DNA of 64,000 nucleotides, from NCBI RefSeq assembly GCF_017352215.1, contig NZ_CP071444.1, positions 744,001 to 808,000 of the forward strand, given 5' to 3'. Shown one piece after another: positions 17,910 to 27,795 of the stretch. The translations under genes were made by a program, and so were the position numbers. Origin of the DNA: Alkalibacter rhizosphaerae (GTDB taxonomy: Bacteria; Bacillota; Clostridia; Eubacteriales; Alkalibacteraceae). The notes beneath the pieces were generated by a model. It was not told where the DNA came from and made no database searches. It saw nothing but the letters and a program-made list of their open reading frames with translations. The stretch's first letter is position 1, and every line of letters begins with the position of its first letter.

Positions 17910-18920
17910 TTACAATCCTTTGATCCTTTCCCAAACCACATCATCCACATAGATCCCCAGTTCATCGTGCTCTTTCCGAAACCGTCTCATGCCATCACCA
18001 GGTACGGACACCTTGCCAAATCCAGTTGCCTTCTCTGCGCCCTTTACAAACCTTATGGTATTTCTTATGGATTCCAGCATGGATTCCCGGTCCGTCGTTC
18101 GATCCGGATCGATGACGATCATCACCTGGGATGCGCCGGTGCAATTTCCGATCCCTTCTTCTTCCATGTCGGCGGTGCTCATTCCTTCCGTCAAAACAGA
18201 TCCTAGGATGTCCAGCATAAAGCTGAGCCCGGATCCTTTCCAGTAACCGACTGGTAGGATCCGTCTTGATGCTTCAATGACGCCAGGATCATCCGTCAAA
18301 TTTCCGTCTTCATCAAATCCTCCCGGATAGGGCAGGTTCTTCCCCGCCTGTCGAGTCACCTCCAGCTTTCCATAGGAATACTGGGATATGGCCATATCCA
18401 GAAGAAGTTCTTCCCCCTCTTTTTCGCCCGGTGCTGCCAGCACCAAGGGATTGTTTCCCAGTCTGGACTCCTTCGCTCCCCATGGCGGCATGTTTGCCTC
18501 CGTATTGGTCCACATGATGGCGATATAGCCCTTTTGCGCAGCCCTCAATCCGTAAGTGCCTCCCCGCATCCAATGGGTGGTGTTTTTCAATCCCACCAAA
18601 CCTATTCCAAACTTGTCTGCCAGCTCCATGGCCCGATCCACGGCAAAAATGCCGTTGAGTACACCCGGACCCCGATTTCCATTGTAGACTTGGATGGCCC
18701 CAAATTCTTTCTCCAATACAGGTTCTCCATCGGCATTGACCCAACCGTTTTTTAGATACTCCACAAATCGGGCTACCCGGTTCACTCCATGGGAATAAAT
18801 GCCGTCGTAGGTGGATTCCGTGTGTACCTTTGCACATAGAGAGGCCTTTTCTTCACTTAACCCGTTTTTCATGAAAACATTCTTGATCTCTTGGTAAATT
18901 TCATCAAATGTCAATCGCAT
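17910..18920 (-). CDS. Malate/L-lactate dehydrogenase (Ldh2/YiaK) family oxidoreductase
   Basis: 336 residues from the ATG at 18920, which has aggagg 6 nt away. Family features include THWMRGGTYGLRAAQKGYI and the SHGVNR segment. Members reduce 2-keto acids such as 2,3-diketo-L-gulonate or oxidise ureidoglycolate and lactate with NAD(P). The gene overlaps the IclR gene by 17 nt. In E. coli the IclR protein YiaJ controls yiaK, and the same pairing here suggests a sugar-acid substrate. A paralogue is at 40962-41975. Confidence 0.85.
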   Translation of the reverse strand: MRLTFDEIYQEIKNVFMKNGLSEEKASLCAKVHTESTYDGIYSHGVNRVARFVEYLKNGWVNADGEPVLEKEFGAIQVYNGNRGPGVLNGIFAVDRAMELADKFGIGLVGLKNTTHWMRGGTYGLRAAQKGYIAIMWTNTEANMPPWGAKESRLGNNPLVLAAPGEKEGEELLLDMAISQYSYGKLEVTRQAGKNLPYPGGFDEDGNLTDDPGVIEASRRILPVGYWKGSGLSFMLDILGSVLTEGMSTADMEEEGIGNCTGASQVMIVIDPDRTTDRESMLESIRNTIRFVKGAEKATGFGKVSVPGDGMRRFRKEHDELGIYVDDVVWERIKGL

Positions 18921-19698
18921 GCCGATCCTCCTGTCGGAAAAACCCAAAAGCTCTTGAAAGCTCCTTCTTCATCTTCAACACTTCCGTTGCCAGCAGGTCG
19001 ATCCGCTGATCGCTCATCCTGCTGATGGGTGCGGAGATGCTGAAGGCGTTTTCCGCCTTCCCCTTGTAATTTTTGATGACGGCGCCAATGCAACGTACAC
19101 CCAGCTCGTTTTCTTCATTGTCCAGGGCGTATCCCTTTTCCCGCACTTCATCTAGTTCTCTCAAGAAATCATCAAAATCCACGATAGTTTTCGGCGTCAA
19201 CTTTTGAATGTCGCTTTTCTCCCATATTTGCCTTACTTCCTGATTGGTGAGTTCCGCCAGCATGGCCTTTCCTACCGCTGTGCAATACAAGGGTTTTTCC
19301 ACACCGATCCTGGAAACCATTCGTACGGAACTGCTGTAGGATTCCACCTTGTCGATGTAGACCATGTTGGTACCTTCCTTTTGGACCAAGTGGACGGTCT
19401 CTTCACTAAATTCCGCCAAGTGTTGTATGTATGGGCGGGCAATGGAGACGATGTCCACCTTGTCCAACAAGGCTTCCCCCAGTCCCAACAATTTGAAAGT
19501 CAATCGATACTTGTCGGAATCGTCTTCTTTTTTTACATAATCCATGGTGATCAGTGAAGCCAACAGCCGATGGACCGTACTTTTATTCAATTTCAGTGCC
19601 TTGGACAATTCCGTGACACCCTGGGGTCCTTCGTAGGCCAGCATCTCCAATACGGAGAAGATTCGACCTGCCGATTGGACCGGATTTTTTTCACTCAT
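18904..19698 (-). CDS. IclR family transcriptional regulator
   Basis: 264 residues from the ATG at 19698, which has aggaggaaggatc upstream; the open frame continues further but without a ribosome site. The winged HTH (GVTELSKALKLNKSTVHRLL) is near residues 26-45 and is followed by the IclR effector domain (ISAPISRM near the C-terminus). It lies between kdgK and the Ldh2-type gene, all on the minus strand. It is the likely regulator of the hexuronate genes in the manner of KdgR or YiaJ. Confidence 0.88.
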   Translation of the reverse strand: MSEKNPVQSAGRIFSVLEMLAYEGPQGVTELSKALKLNKSTVHRLLASLITMDYVKKEDDSDKYRLTFKLLGLGEALLDKVDIVSIARPYIQHLAEFSEETVHLVQKEGTNMVYIDKVESYSSSVRMVSRIGVEKPLYCTAVGKAMLAELTNQEVRQIWEKSDIQKLTPKTIVDFDDFLRELDEVREKGYALDNEENELGVRCIGAVIKNYKGKAENAFSISAPISRMSDQRIDLLATEVLKMKKELSRAFGFFRQEDRHAIDI

Positions 19699-19822
19699 GA
19701 TCCTTCCTCCTGTCCTGCATGGTTCTTCTTTCATCGTTCCAATATCATCATCAAAAGTATATCTGTTTTTCAACTGTTCCACAATGCAAAACACAAGTTC
19801 TTTTTTCCTGCTTTATCAAAGA

Positions 19823-19850
19823 AAAGCCGTTGATCCCATCAATCGGCTTT
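19823..19850 (-). terminator. Terminator after kdgK
   Basis: An imperfect hairpin (aaagccgattga with tcaacggcttt on the minus strand) lies past the kdgK stop and is followed by tctttgat. The T-run is short. Confidence 0.45.
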
Positions 19851-19888
19851 CCTTTTGAAATCTATATATAGTTATTGAACCTCTTCGA

Positions 19889-20911
19889 CTATCGCTGCAC
19901 TCGACCGGATGCGTCTCCGCCGGCCAATTTTTTCACTTCGTCGACACTTACTTGGTTAAAGTCACCTTCGATGGTGTGCTTCAAGCAGCTGGCTGCCGTT
20001 GCAAACTCGATGATGTCTTGGGGTGCGAAATCCATCAAGGTGGAGTAGATCAGTCCGGCGCCAAAGCTGTCCCCGCCGCCGACACGGTCTACGATGTGCA
20101 TCTTATAGCTCTTGCTGAAATAGTATTCTTTCCCGTCAAACATCATGGCTGCCCAGTTGTTGTCACTGGCGGAAATGGATCCTCTAAGGGTGATGGCCAC
20201 TTTGCTGAATCCAAATCGGTCTGCCAATTGCTTGGCCACATCTTTATATCCTTCGTGGTCCACTTTCCCGGCAGTGATGTCCGTATTGGCCGCCTTGATG
20301 CCGAAAACGTCGCTGGCATCTTCTTCGTTGGCGATGCAAACATCCACGTACTCGCAAAGCTCTCCCATGACTTGACCGGCTTTTTCTTTGGACCACAATT
20401 TGTTTCGGTAGTTCAAGTCGCAGCTGATGGTGATGTTTCGATCTTTGGCTGCCTTGCAGGCTTCCATGCAGATCTCTGCCACATTGTCCCCCAAAGCGGG
20501 AGTGATCCCGGTAAAGTGGAACCAATCCACATTTTTGAAGATCTCGTCCCAGTTGAAGTCGTCCTTGCTTGCCGTTGCAATGGCGGAACCGGCCCTGTCG
20601 TATACCACTTTGGACGGTCGCTGGCTGGCTCCCTTTTCCAGGAAGTAGATGCCTACCCGGTCTCCCCCTCTTGTGATGGACTTGGTGTCTACCCCGAAAC
20701 GTCGCAGGGCATTGACAGCCGCCTGTCCGATCTCGTGCTTCGGAAGTTTTGTGACAAAGCTTGTGTCTATACCGTAGTTGGCCAAAGAGACGGCCACGTT
20801 GGCTTCTCCGCCACCATAGGTTGCACCAAAAGTTTCCGCTTGAATGAATCGATAATATCCTTCCGGCACCAACCGGAGCATGATCTCACCAAAAGTTACT
20901 GCTTTTTTCAT
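19889..20911 (-). CDS. kdgK: 2-keto-3-deoxygluconate kinase (PfkB family)
   Basis: 340 residues. PfkB signatures are present: GGGEANVAVSLANYG near 33-47 and DRVGGGDSFGAGLIY, containing the catalytic Asp and the anion hole, near 277-291. It phosphorylates KDG to KDPG with ATP. The next gene upstream on the same strand is the KDPG aldolase, 35 bp away, and uxuB and uxuA precede it, which fixes the role in hexuronate breakdown. Some PfkB kinases act on other sugars, but the context favours KDG. Confidence 0.88.
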   Translation of the reverse strand: MKKAVTFGEIMLRLVPEGYYRFIQAETFGATYGGGEANVAVSLANYGIDTSFVTKLPKHEIGQAAVNALRRFGVDTKSITRGGDRVGIYFLEKGASQRPSKVVYDRAGSAIATASKDDFNWDEIFKNVDWFHFTGITPALGDNVAEICMEACKAAKDRNITISCDLNYRNKLWSKEKAGQVMGELCEYVDVCIANEEDASDVFGIKAANTDITAGKVDHEGYKDVAKQLADRFGFSKVAITLRGSISASDNNWAAMMFDGKEYYFSKSYKMHIVDRVGGGDSFGAGLIYSTLMDFAPQDIIEFATAASCLKHTIEGDFNQVSVDEVKKLAGGDASGRVQR

Positions 20912-20946
20912 TATCCATTACCTCCTGATTATATTTGATTGATTTT

Positions 20947-21912
20947 CTATTTCTTTTGTACAAGATGAAGGGCAAATCCCCCAAATGTTTCCTTCAGATA
21001 GACAGCCGTCAGCTTGCCCTTGGCGTCGTGCTTTGCCGTATCCATGTCAAAGTCAAATCCGTTGGCTTCCATGTATGCAACGGCTCGGTTTATGTAGTTG
21101 GTCTTGATGGCGATGTGGCCCTTTTCACCCAGATAAGGCTTCTTGGTCACTTCGATGCCATCCCCTGCAAAGATGGAACTGTTGCCTACTTTCTTTTCGA
21201 ATCCGAAAAGAAGTTCAAAGCGGGATGCGATCTTTTCTGCGTCCCCTTCGTCATCTCCATTGATGCCGATGTGTCCCAGTTCAAAGCCCAGCATTTCCTG
21301 GACCGCTTTTTTGGTGATCTTCTTGATCTCGTCAAATTTTCCTTCGTTGATCAGGTCTGCACTGACCATCCAACTGCCGCCGCAAGCAACGATCTTGGGG
21401 AAATCCAGATAGCTTTTCAGATTCTTTTCGTTGACGCCACCGGTAGGCATGAACTTCATGTTGACGTAGGGTGCCGCCATGGCCTTGATCATGGCCAATC
21501 CGCCGGATGCTTCCGCCGGGAAAAATTTCACTACGTCCAAGCCAAAGGAGATGGCTTGCTCCACGTCGCTGGGATTGGAACAACCGGGTACGATCAAAAT
21601 ACCCTTGTCCACGCAATATTTGACGATCTCCGGATTCAGACCCGGACTGACGATAAAGGTGGCACCAGCTTCTACTGCATCATCCACTTGCTGCTTGGTC
21701 AACACGGTTCCTGCACCGATCAGCATTTCCGGGTATGTATCCGACATGACCTTGATGGAGTCTTTGGCCGCATCCGTTCGGAAGGTCACTTCCGCACAGG
21801 GCAATCCACCTTCCATGAGAGCTTTGGCCAAAGGCAATGCGTCTTCCACCCGATCCAATTTCACAACAGGTACGATCCCGATCTGTTGGATCTTTTTCAA
21901 TACATCGTTCAT
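20947..21912 (-). CDS. eda: KDPG/KHG aldolase with C-terminal VOC-like domain
   Basis: 321 residues from the ATG at 21912, which is 8 nt after ggagg; an upstream ATG overlaps that site. Residues 1-205 are a class I KDPG/KHG aldolase: IVPVVKL, the catalytic Glu in CAEVTFRTD, GAGTVL and the Schiff-base Lys in VKFFPAE. Residues about 210-321 are an added domain resembling the vicinal oxygen chelate/glyoxalase fold (ELGHIGINGDDEGDAEKIAS). It cleaves KDPG to pyruvate and glyceraldehyde 3-phosphate; the role of the extra domain is unknown. It lies in the kdgK operon. Confidence 0.87.
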   Translation of the reverse strand: MNDVLKKIQQIGIVPVVKLDRVEDALPLAKALMEGGLPCAEVTFRTDAAKDSIKVMSDTYPEMLIGAGTVLTKQQVDDAVEAGATFIVSPGLNPEIVKYCVDKGILIVPGCSNPSDVEQAISFGLDVVKFFPAEASGGLAMIKAMAAPYVNMKFMPTGGVNEKNLKSYLDFPKIVACGGSWMVSADLINEGKFDEIKKITKKAVQEMLGFELGHIGINGDDEGDAEKIASRFELLFGFEKKVGNSSIFAGDGIEVTKKPYLGEKGHIAIKTNYINRAVAYMEANGFDFDMDTAKHDAKGKLTAVYLKETFGGFALHLVQKK

Positions 21913-22014
21913 TTTTCGAACCTCCATTTTATTGTTTCATATTATGAAACATCGTTCTGTTTTTGATACTTTCATTATATCCCTTCAAATCAGTTGCGTC
22001 AACGGTATTGTAAT

Positions 22015-22052
22015 GGGGACGGTGACTTTTTTGTAAAAAAGTCACCGTCCCC
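22015..22052. repeat. 38-bp palindrome, copy 3
   Basis: This is the same element with centre gt instead of gc, between uxuB and eda inside an apparent operon. The flanks extend the inverted repeat as aat...att. Confidence 0.9.
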
Positions 22053-22063
22053 ATTTAATTCTT

Positions 22064-23661
22064 CTATAAGTAAGCTTTCAACGTCTCTCGGACGGCGCCT
22101 TCTTTTTTGATCATTTGGAGGAACATTTCCTCCACCTTGCTTCCAAGGCCAACCTCATAGAGGTCCACCCCGAAAATTTCTTCATTTTTCAGGATCTCCG
22201 ACAAATCAGCAGTAGTGTCTCCCAACTTCACCGGTTCCAGGATCGGTTTCAAAACATCCAGCATGGGATCGGAAGACAAAATCATTTCCTGTCCCTGGTC
22301 GTCCACGCCCATCAGGTATCGAAGCCAGGCCGCAAGGGCCAAGGGATCCCTACCAAAGTAGACGGATCTAGCTTGGGATCTTCCTCGTAGGACTTGATGG
22401 TTTCTCCAAAACGGATGGCCACCTTTTGAGAGGTATCCGTCGCGATCCGCTGGGGCGTATCCGGAATGAATGGGTTGACGAATCGCTCCCCCACCACTTC
22501 GTCGATGAATTGCTTCGGGTCGATGATGCCGGGATCGATCACGACAGGCAGTCCCTCGTCGTATCCGATCTTCATCACCAGCTTCTTCAACTCTTCGTCT
22601 TTCATCTCATCAGCGATCAAAGTATGACCAAGAAGACATCCCGTCACTGCCAATGCCGTATGCAAGGGGTTCAGGCAAGTAGTCACTTTCATGGTTTCCA
22701 CCTTGTTCACCGTCTCCCGGTCTCCAAAGAGGATGCCGGCTTTTTCCAAAGGGGGTCGCCCGTTGGGGAACAGGTCCTCAATGACCAAATATTCGCTGAC
22801 CTCTGCATTGACAAAAGGAGCGGTGTAGGTGTTCTTCTCCGTAACGATGACGCCCATGTCCTCCAAACCGGTCGCTTCCAATGCTTCCTGTACCTTTTCA
22901 GAAGGTCGGGGGGTGATCTTGTCGATCATGGACAGAGGAAAGGATACTTTGGAAACATCTCCAAGGTACTCTAAAAATTCCGGTTTCACGATCTCTTTGC
23001 CTGCCCAAACTTTTGCGATCTCCGTTACTGCTGCCTTGATCTTGTCTCCGTTGTGGGAACAATTATCCATACTCACAACGGCCAAAGGCAATTCTCCTGC
23101 CAAAAATCGTTGATACAACAAGGCGGTCAACACGCTCATGGCGTGAAGGGGCGCTTGTGGACCCGCTTCCAGGTCCGCCTGAACGGCGCCCAGGTAATCG
23201 CCCATATGGTCCTTGATGGCGTATCCTTTTTCCGTGATGGTAAAACTTGCCATCTGCAGGGACGGATCGGTGAAATAACCCACCAGCTTGTCGAAATCTC
23301 CATTGTCCACCCGGGAAGTGAGAGCCTTCACGATGCTTCCCACCACCGCCTTATCCAGAGTGCCGTCCGCTTTCATGATCACGGACAAGGTTAGATTGTC
23401 ATAGGCGTCAAAAACCCGCTCCACGATCTCAAAATCGAAGGTCTCCACAGCGATGATCCCTGTATCCGCCGCCCCTTGGTTCAACAGCATTTGATGGGCA
23501 CGGGCCGGGAAGATCCGAAAGATGTTTCCTGCGCCAAAGTGGATCCAACCTGGATGTTCCAGGGTCTTTTCCGTTACCTTGTCCAGGTCGAACTCAGGGA
23601 GTGCAATACCTTGGTCCAACCAGGCTTGTTTATCCTTCAAAGCTTTTCGTTCCAGTTTCAT
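22064..23661 (-). CDS. uxuB: D-fructuronate reductase / mannitol dehydrogenase family, broken by a frameshift
   Basis: The main frame runs from the ATG at 23661 (overlapping the uxuA stop as ATGA) to LDPSTLVGIP. The last 88 residues (LALAAWLRYLMGVDDQG to the end) continue in another frame. One extra A in the run at 22341-22342 (T on the coding strand) restores a 532-residue protein. Features are IHFGAGNIFRIFPARAH near the start and the family signature VVSMDNCSHNGDKIK. It reduces fructuronate to mannonate with NADH. The context with uxuA is decisive. The break is probably a base-calling error. Confidence 0.85.
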
Positions 23662-24737
23662 TTTGCAGCCCTTTCCTTCTCCAGGGTATCCCAAATACCC
23701 CACATGTACATGATGCCCAGAGCCCGGTCATAGAGTCCGTAACCGGGACGACAGGTTTTTTCTTCGCCCCACAGGTGACGACCATGGTCCGGTCGCACGT
23801 ATCCTTTAAAATCCATTTCATGGTATGCTTTCACCACTTCCACCACATCCACGTTGCCGTCTTGCGCCCGATGGCTGACTTCGATAAAGTCTCCATTTTC
23901 GTAGACCCGAACGTTTCGGATGTGTGCAAAGTGGATCCGGTCCCCAAATTCTCGTACGATGGACGGAATCTCGCTGGCTTGTCCCGGTCCCAAAGAGCCG
24001 GTGCATAAGGTCAGACCATTGTAGGGGCTGTCCACCAGACCCAGGAATTTTTTAATGTGATCCCGGCTTCGAATAACTCTAGGAAGTCCGAAAATCGGCC
24101 ACGGTGGATCATCGGGATGGATGGCCATTTTCACGTCCACCTCTTCGCAGACAGGAATGATCCGCTCCAGAAAATACTTCAGGTTTTCGAAAAGCTTGTC
24201 TTCGTCGATGTCCTTGTATTTTTCAAAAAGCTCTTCCAACTTGTTCAATCGTTCCGGTTCCCATCCGGGCATGGTCTTGTCTCCCGCCCCTTCCAGGATC
24301 CGATCTGCGATCTCCTTCGGGTTGATCCCCTCTACCAGCGCCTTTTCATAGAAGAGGGCGTTGCTTCCGTCTTCCAGTTCCTTGTAGAGGTCCGTTCGGG
24401 TCCAGTCGAATACGGGCATAAAGTTGTAGCAGATCACTTTGACCCCTTCTTTTGCCAGTTTTCGGATCGTGTCGATGTAGATATCGATGTATTTGTCCCG
24501 GTTTTCGTTGCCCAGTTTGATGTCGTCATGGATGTTGACACTTTCCACCACGTCTCCGTTGAATCCTTTGGAACGTATGTGGTCCATGGTTTCCTTGATC
24601 CGCTCTTCTTCCCAAACTTCTCCGGCCACTTTATCGTGAAGGGACCATACGATGCCCGTCACACCGGGAATTTGTCGAATGTGGTCCAGGGTGATGTCGT
24701 CGTTGTTGATGCCGTACCATCTCCATGTCATTTGCAT
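23658..24737 (-). CDS. uxuA: Mannonate dehydratase
   Basis: 359 residues from the ATG at 24737, which is 8 nt after gaggagg. Typical UxuA features are WRWYG at the start, GVTGIVWSLHD, MAIHPDDPPWPIFGLPRV, LCTGSLG and YVRPDHGRHLWGEE; the His/Cys/Asp residues in these bind the divalent metal. It dehydrates D-mannonate to 2-keto-3-deoxygluconate. It is translationally coupled to uxuB and lies 60 bp below the alcohol dehydrogenase gene. Confidence 0.95.
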   Translation of the reverse strand: MQMTWRWYGINNDDITLDHIRQIPGVTGIVWSLHDKVAGEVWEEERIKETMDHIRSKGFNGDVVESVNIHDDIKLGNENRDKYIDIYIDTIRKLAKEGVKVICYNFMPVFDWTRTDLYKELEDGSNALFYEKALVEGINPKEIADRILEGAGDKTMPGWEPERLNKLEELFEKYKDIDEDKLFENLKYFLERIIPVCEEVDVKMAIHPDDPPWPIFGLPRVIRSRDHIKKFLGLVDSPYNGLTLCTGSLGPGQASEIPSIVREFGDRIHFAHIRNVRVYENGDFIEVSHRAQDGNVDVVEVVKAYHEMDFKGYVRPDHGRHLWGEEKTCRPGYGLYDRALGIMYMWGIWDTLEKERAAK

Positions 24738-24797
24738 GATGTATTCCTCCTCTTCCTTGTATTTCACGATGAATCTTATAGCAGATCCTGCTTGTTT

Positions 24798-25820
24798 CTA
24801 AAAGGTCAGAATGACCTTGTTTTTCTTGATGGACTTGTCTTCAATAACGGCCATGGCTTTTTCCACTTCCGTAAATGGGAAACTTTGGGTCACCAGTGCT
24901 CTTGGATTCAATACACCCTTGTTGAACAGATCGATGACTTCCGGGAATTTGGAGGTCTGAAGTCTGGAACCAACGATGGTCAGTTCTTTTTTGGTGATCA
25001 GCACTTGTGGGATTTGAGAAGGCTCCACGTTGAAGCCCAACACGACCACACGACCTGCGGGAGAAGTCATTTCCACCGCCTGCTCGAAAGTTCGAAGGGT
25101 ACAGGCAGAATCAATGGTCACATTGGGTCCGCTTCCACCCGTCAGTTCCAGGGCTTTTTCCACCACGTCCACTTCCAGGGGATTGATCACATGATCGGCT
25201 CCCATGGCTTTTGCGTCTTCCAGACGCTCGTTGTCGATGTCAGAGACGATACAGGTGGCTCCCTTGTACTTGGAATATTGGAGGATCCCCATGCCGATGG
25301 GTCCGGCGCCCATGATCAGGACCGTCTCTCCGGCTGTGACATTCCCTCTCCAGGTGCTTTGTGCCGCAATGGTGAAGGGTTCCACCATGGTTGCCAATTC
25401 CCAGTCTACATCGTTTCCGATGACGTGGACCTTGCTTACCGGCAATACCACGTATTCCTGCATGCCGCCGTCCCGATGAACGCCCAGCACTTCCAGGTTT
25501 TCACAGACATTGGGTCGTCCGCTTTTGCAGGCATAGCATTCCCCGCAATAGAAGATGGGCTCTGCCACGACTTTGTTTCCAACGGATACTTTTGTCACAT
25601 CACTTCCCACTTCCACGATCTCGCCGGCAAACTCATGGCCGATGATTCGGGGATAGGACGCCATGGGATTGGTGCCATGGAAAATGTGAACATCAGAACC
25701 GCAGATGCCGGCCACTTTCACCCGCATCAATACCTCGTCCGGATTTTGTATTGTGGGCATGTCCACTTCAACGATTTGGATCTTTTTCGGTTCGGTTACT
25801 TGCACCGCTTTGATTTTCAT
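24798..25820 (-). CDS. Zinc-dependent alcohol dehydrogenase (MDR family), sugar-acid type
   Basis: 340 residues. Catalytic zinc ligands are seen in AGICGSDVHIFHG (Cys about 38) and IGHEFAGEIV (His, Glu); structural zinc cysteines in CGECYACKSGRPNVC; and the NAD fold in ILIMGAGPIGMG. The closest functional parallels are polyol and onate dehydrogenases such as YjjN/LgoD (L-galactonate to tagaturonate) or sorbitol dehydrogenase. Its place between the TRAP operon and uxuA suggests it feeds an aldonate or uronate into this pathway. The exact substrate is not determinable. Confidence 0.85.
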   Translation of the reverse strand: MKIKAVQVTEPKKIQIVEVDMPTIQNPDEVLMRVKVAGICGSDVHIFHGTNPMASYPRIIGHEFAGEIVEVGSDVTKVSVGNKVVAEPIFYCGECYACKSGRPNVCENLEVLGVHRDGGMQEYVVLPVSKVHVIGNDVDWELATMVEPFTIAAQSTWRGNVTAGETVLIMGAGPIGMGILQYSKYKGATCIVSDIDNERLEDAKAMGADHVINPLEVDVVEKALELTGGSGPNVTIDSACTLRTFEQAVEMTSPAGRVVVLGFNVEPSQIPQVLITKKELTIVGSRLQTSKFPEVIDLFNKGVLNPRALVTQSFPFTEVEKAMAVIEDKSIKKNKVILTF

Positions 25821-25882
25821 CGATACGCTCCTTTTGCAAATTTATTTATTTGTGGTTCTTATTTATCAAGCGAACTGACTTC

Positions 25883-27156
25883 TTAATTGATCAGACTTGG
25901 CAGGAACATGCTGATGGCCGGTACGAAACTGACCAGCATCAATACGGCCAGACTGACCAGAAGGAAGGGAATGACGGCTTTGGACAACTTGACCAAACTG
26001 ACGTCGGCGATCCCCCCTGCAACAAAGAGACAAACTCCTACAGGTGGTGTGGTCAATCCAATGACCAGGTTCAATACGGCCATGACCCCAAATTGGATGG
26101 GATCCATGCCCACGCTCACTGCCACCGGCAACAATACCGGGAACAGAATGATGAGTGCTGCAATGGTCTCCATGAAAGTACCCACAAAGAGCAACAAAAC
26201 ATTCAACAACAAGATAACGATGATGGGATTGGTGGAGATGGACAAGATCCCATTTGCGATCATTTGGGGGATCTGCTCACTGGCCAGGATCCAGGCAAAC
26301 AAGTTGGCAAAACCAACCAAAATCATGATGGCAGCCGACATTTTGATGGAGTCGATGACGGCTCCCGGGATCTGCTTCCATTTCAGGTCCTTGTAGACAA
26401 ACAATCCGACGATGACGGCATATACAACAGCCATGATGGATGCTTCCGTGGGAGTAAAGACACCGCTGAGGATCCCTACCAGGATCAACGCGGTCAAGCC
26501 GATGGCCCAGATGGCATCTTTAAAAGTACGAAGAATATATCCGATGGTCTGTCGCTCGCCTTTTGGATGGTTACGCTTCTTACTGATGATGTAGGATACG
26601 ATCATCATGGACAGGCCCAGCAAAATCCCCGGCAGTGCTCCTGCCAAAAACAGTTTTCCAACGGAGATCCCGGTCAATGTTCCGGCGATGATCATGGGCA
26701 GACTGGGAGGGATGATGGGACCTACCGTAGAAGAGGATGCCGTTACAGCAGCTGAAAAGTCTGCTTCGTATCCTTCCTCTTTCATGGCCGGGATCAGCAT
26801 GGCGCCAATGCTGGCCGTATCCGCCAAAGCGGTACCGGAGATCCCGGCGAAGAGCATGGACGCACCGATGTTGGCCAGGGACAATCCCCCCGGATATGAC
26901 CCAGTATGGCATTGGCAAAATCGATGATCCGTCGGGTGATCCCTCCAGTGTTCATCAAATTACCGGCCAGAATGAATCCGGGTATGCTGACCAATGTGAA
27001 AGAATCCAGTCCCGCATACATCTTTTGGGCCATGATGGTCAATGGGATGTCTTCCAGCAGCAAATAGATCAACGAGGATGCTCCCAGTGAAAAGGCAACA
27101 GGCAGGCCGAAAAAGATCAATATAATAAATGAAACAAACAGAATGAGTGCGGTCAA
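25883..27156 (-). CDS. dctM: TRAP transporter large permease DctM, broken by a frameshift
   Basis: The first 88 residues (to ILGHIRG) and the remaining part (LSLANIGASMLFAGISGTA onward) lie in different frames. Adding one base to the six-C run at 26886-26891 gives one 424-residue protein of normal length with about 12 membrane segments. The start overlaps dctQ by 4 nt. It forms the membrane channel of a tripartite importer with the adjacent DctQ and DctP. The gene neighbourhood predicts hexuronate or a related acid as cargo. Confidence 0.87.
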
Positions 27157-27638
27157 GCTTCTTCACCTCGTTTCTTAAGATCCTGCAAATAATGAAACAG
27201 ATTGATGATGGCGTAGATCAAAATAAAAAAGCTTGCTACAGAAATGGTGCCATGGGCGATGGACATGGGAAACCCAAGTGTCGGAGACAATTGGAACTGT
27301 CCTATTTTTACAAAAGTATAGGATTCTTTCAATACAATGGCAAACAATCCGATGGTCATAATGTGGATAATGATTTCAAAAACGTCCTTTGCCTTTCGGG
27401 AAAGCATGTTCAAAACGATGTCCACGTTGACGTATTCTTCATGCTTCATGGCCAAGGGTGCACCAAAAGCCACGGCGACTTTAAAAAGAAACCGGGATCC
27501 TTCCTCCGTCCAGACCAGGGTCACACTAGGGATCAAAAAACGAGTGATAACCTGCAGCATGACGGTGACGATCAGCGCACCAAAAGACAACAGTGCTCCG
27601 GCTCTTAAAAACTTTTCTAAATAATCATTATTTTTCAT
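27153..27638 (-). CDS. dctQ: TRAP transporter small permease DctQ
   Basis: 161 residues with four hydrophobic segments, as in DctQ. The central motif FLFKVAVAFGAPLAMKHEEYVNVDIV is typical. It is coupled by overlap to dctM. It lies 157 bp below dctP with a strong hairpin in between, which probably lowers permease expression relative to the binding protein. Confidence 0.88.
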   Translation of the reverse strand: MKNNDYLEKFLRAGALLSFGALIVTVMLQVITRFLIPSVTLVWTEEGSRFLFKVAVAFGAPLAMKHEEYVNVDIVLNMLSRKAKDVFEIIIHIMTIGLFAIVLKESYTFVKIGQFQLSPTLGFPMSIAHGTISVASFFILIYAIINLFHYLQDLKKRGEEA

Positions 27639-27746
27639 GATGTTGCAATATAATCTTTACTATTTCGCAAAGATTTATCGCCTTCCTCCTTTCGCTGTAC
27701 AATATATGTGCATGTCATTGGCCAAACATGCCTTGTGTGAAATAGG

Positions 27747-27775
27747 ATAGGATACCTCTCGGCGAGGTATCCTAT
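27747..27775 (-). terminator. Intra-operon hairpin between dctP and dctQ
   Basis: A perfect 12-bp stem (ataggatacctc / gaggtatcctat) with a 5-nt loop. There is no strong T-run on the minus strand, so it is probably an attenuator or an RNA 3'-end stabiliser for the binding-protein message. Confidence 0.6.
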
Positions 27776-27795
27776 GGATAGTCTTTTATGTCGGT

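Noticed and set aside
24057-25886. 609-codon plus-strand open frame opposite uxuA and the alcohol dehydrogenase gene
   Set aside because: It is antisense to two clearly conserved enzymes, has no ribosome site, and its sequence is His/Phe/Asp-rich without any domain; it is a codon-bias shadow.
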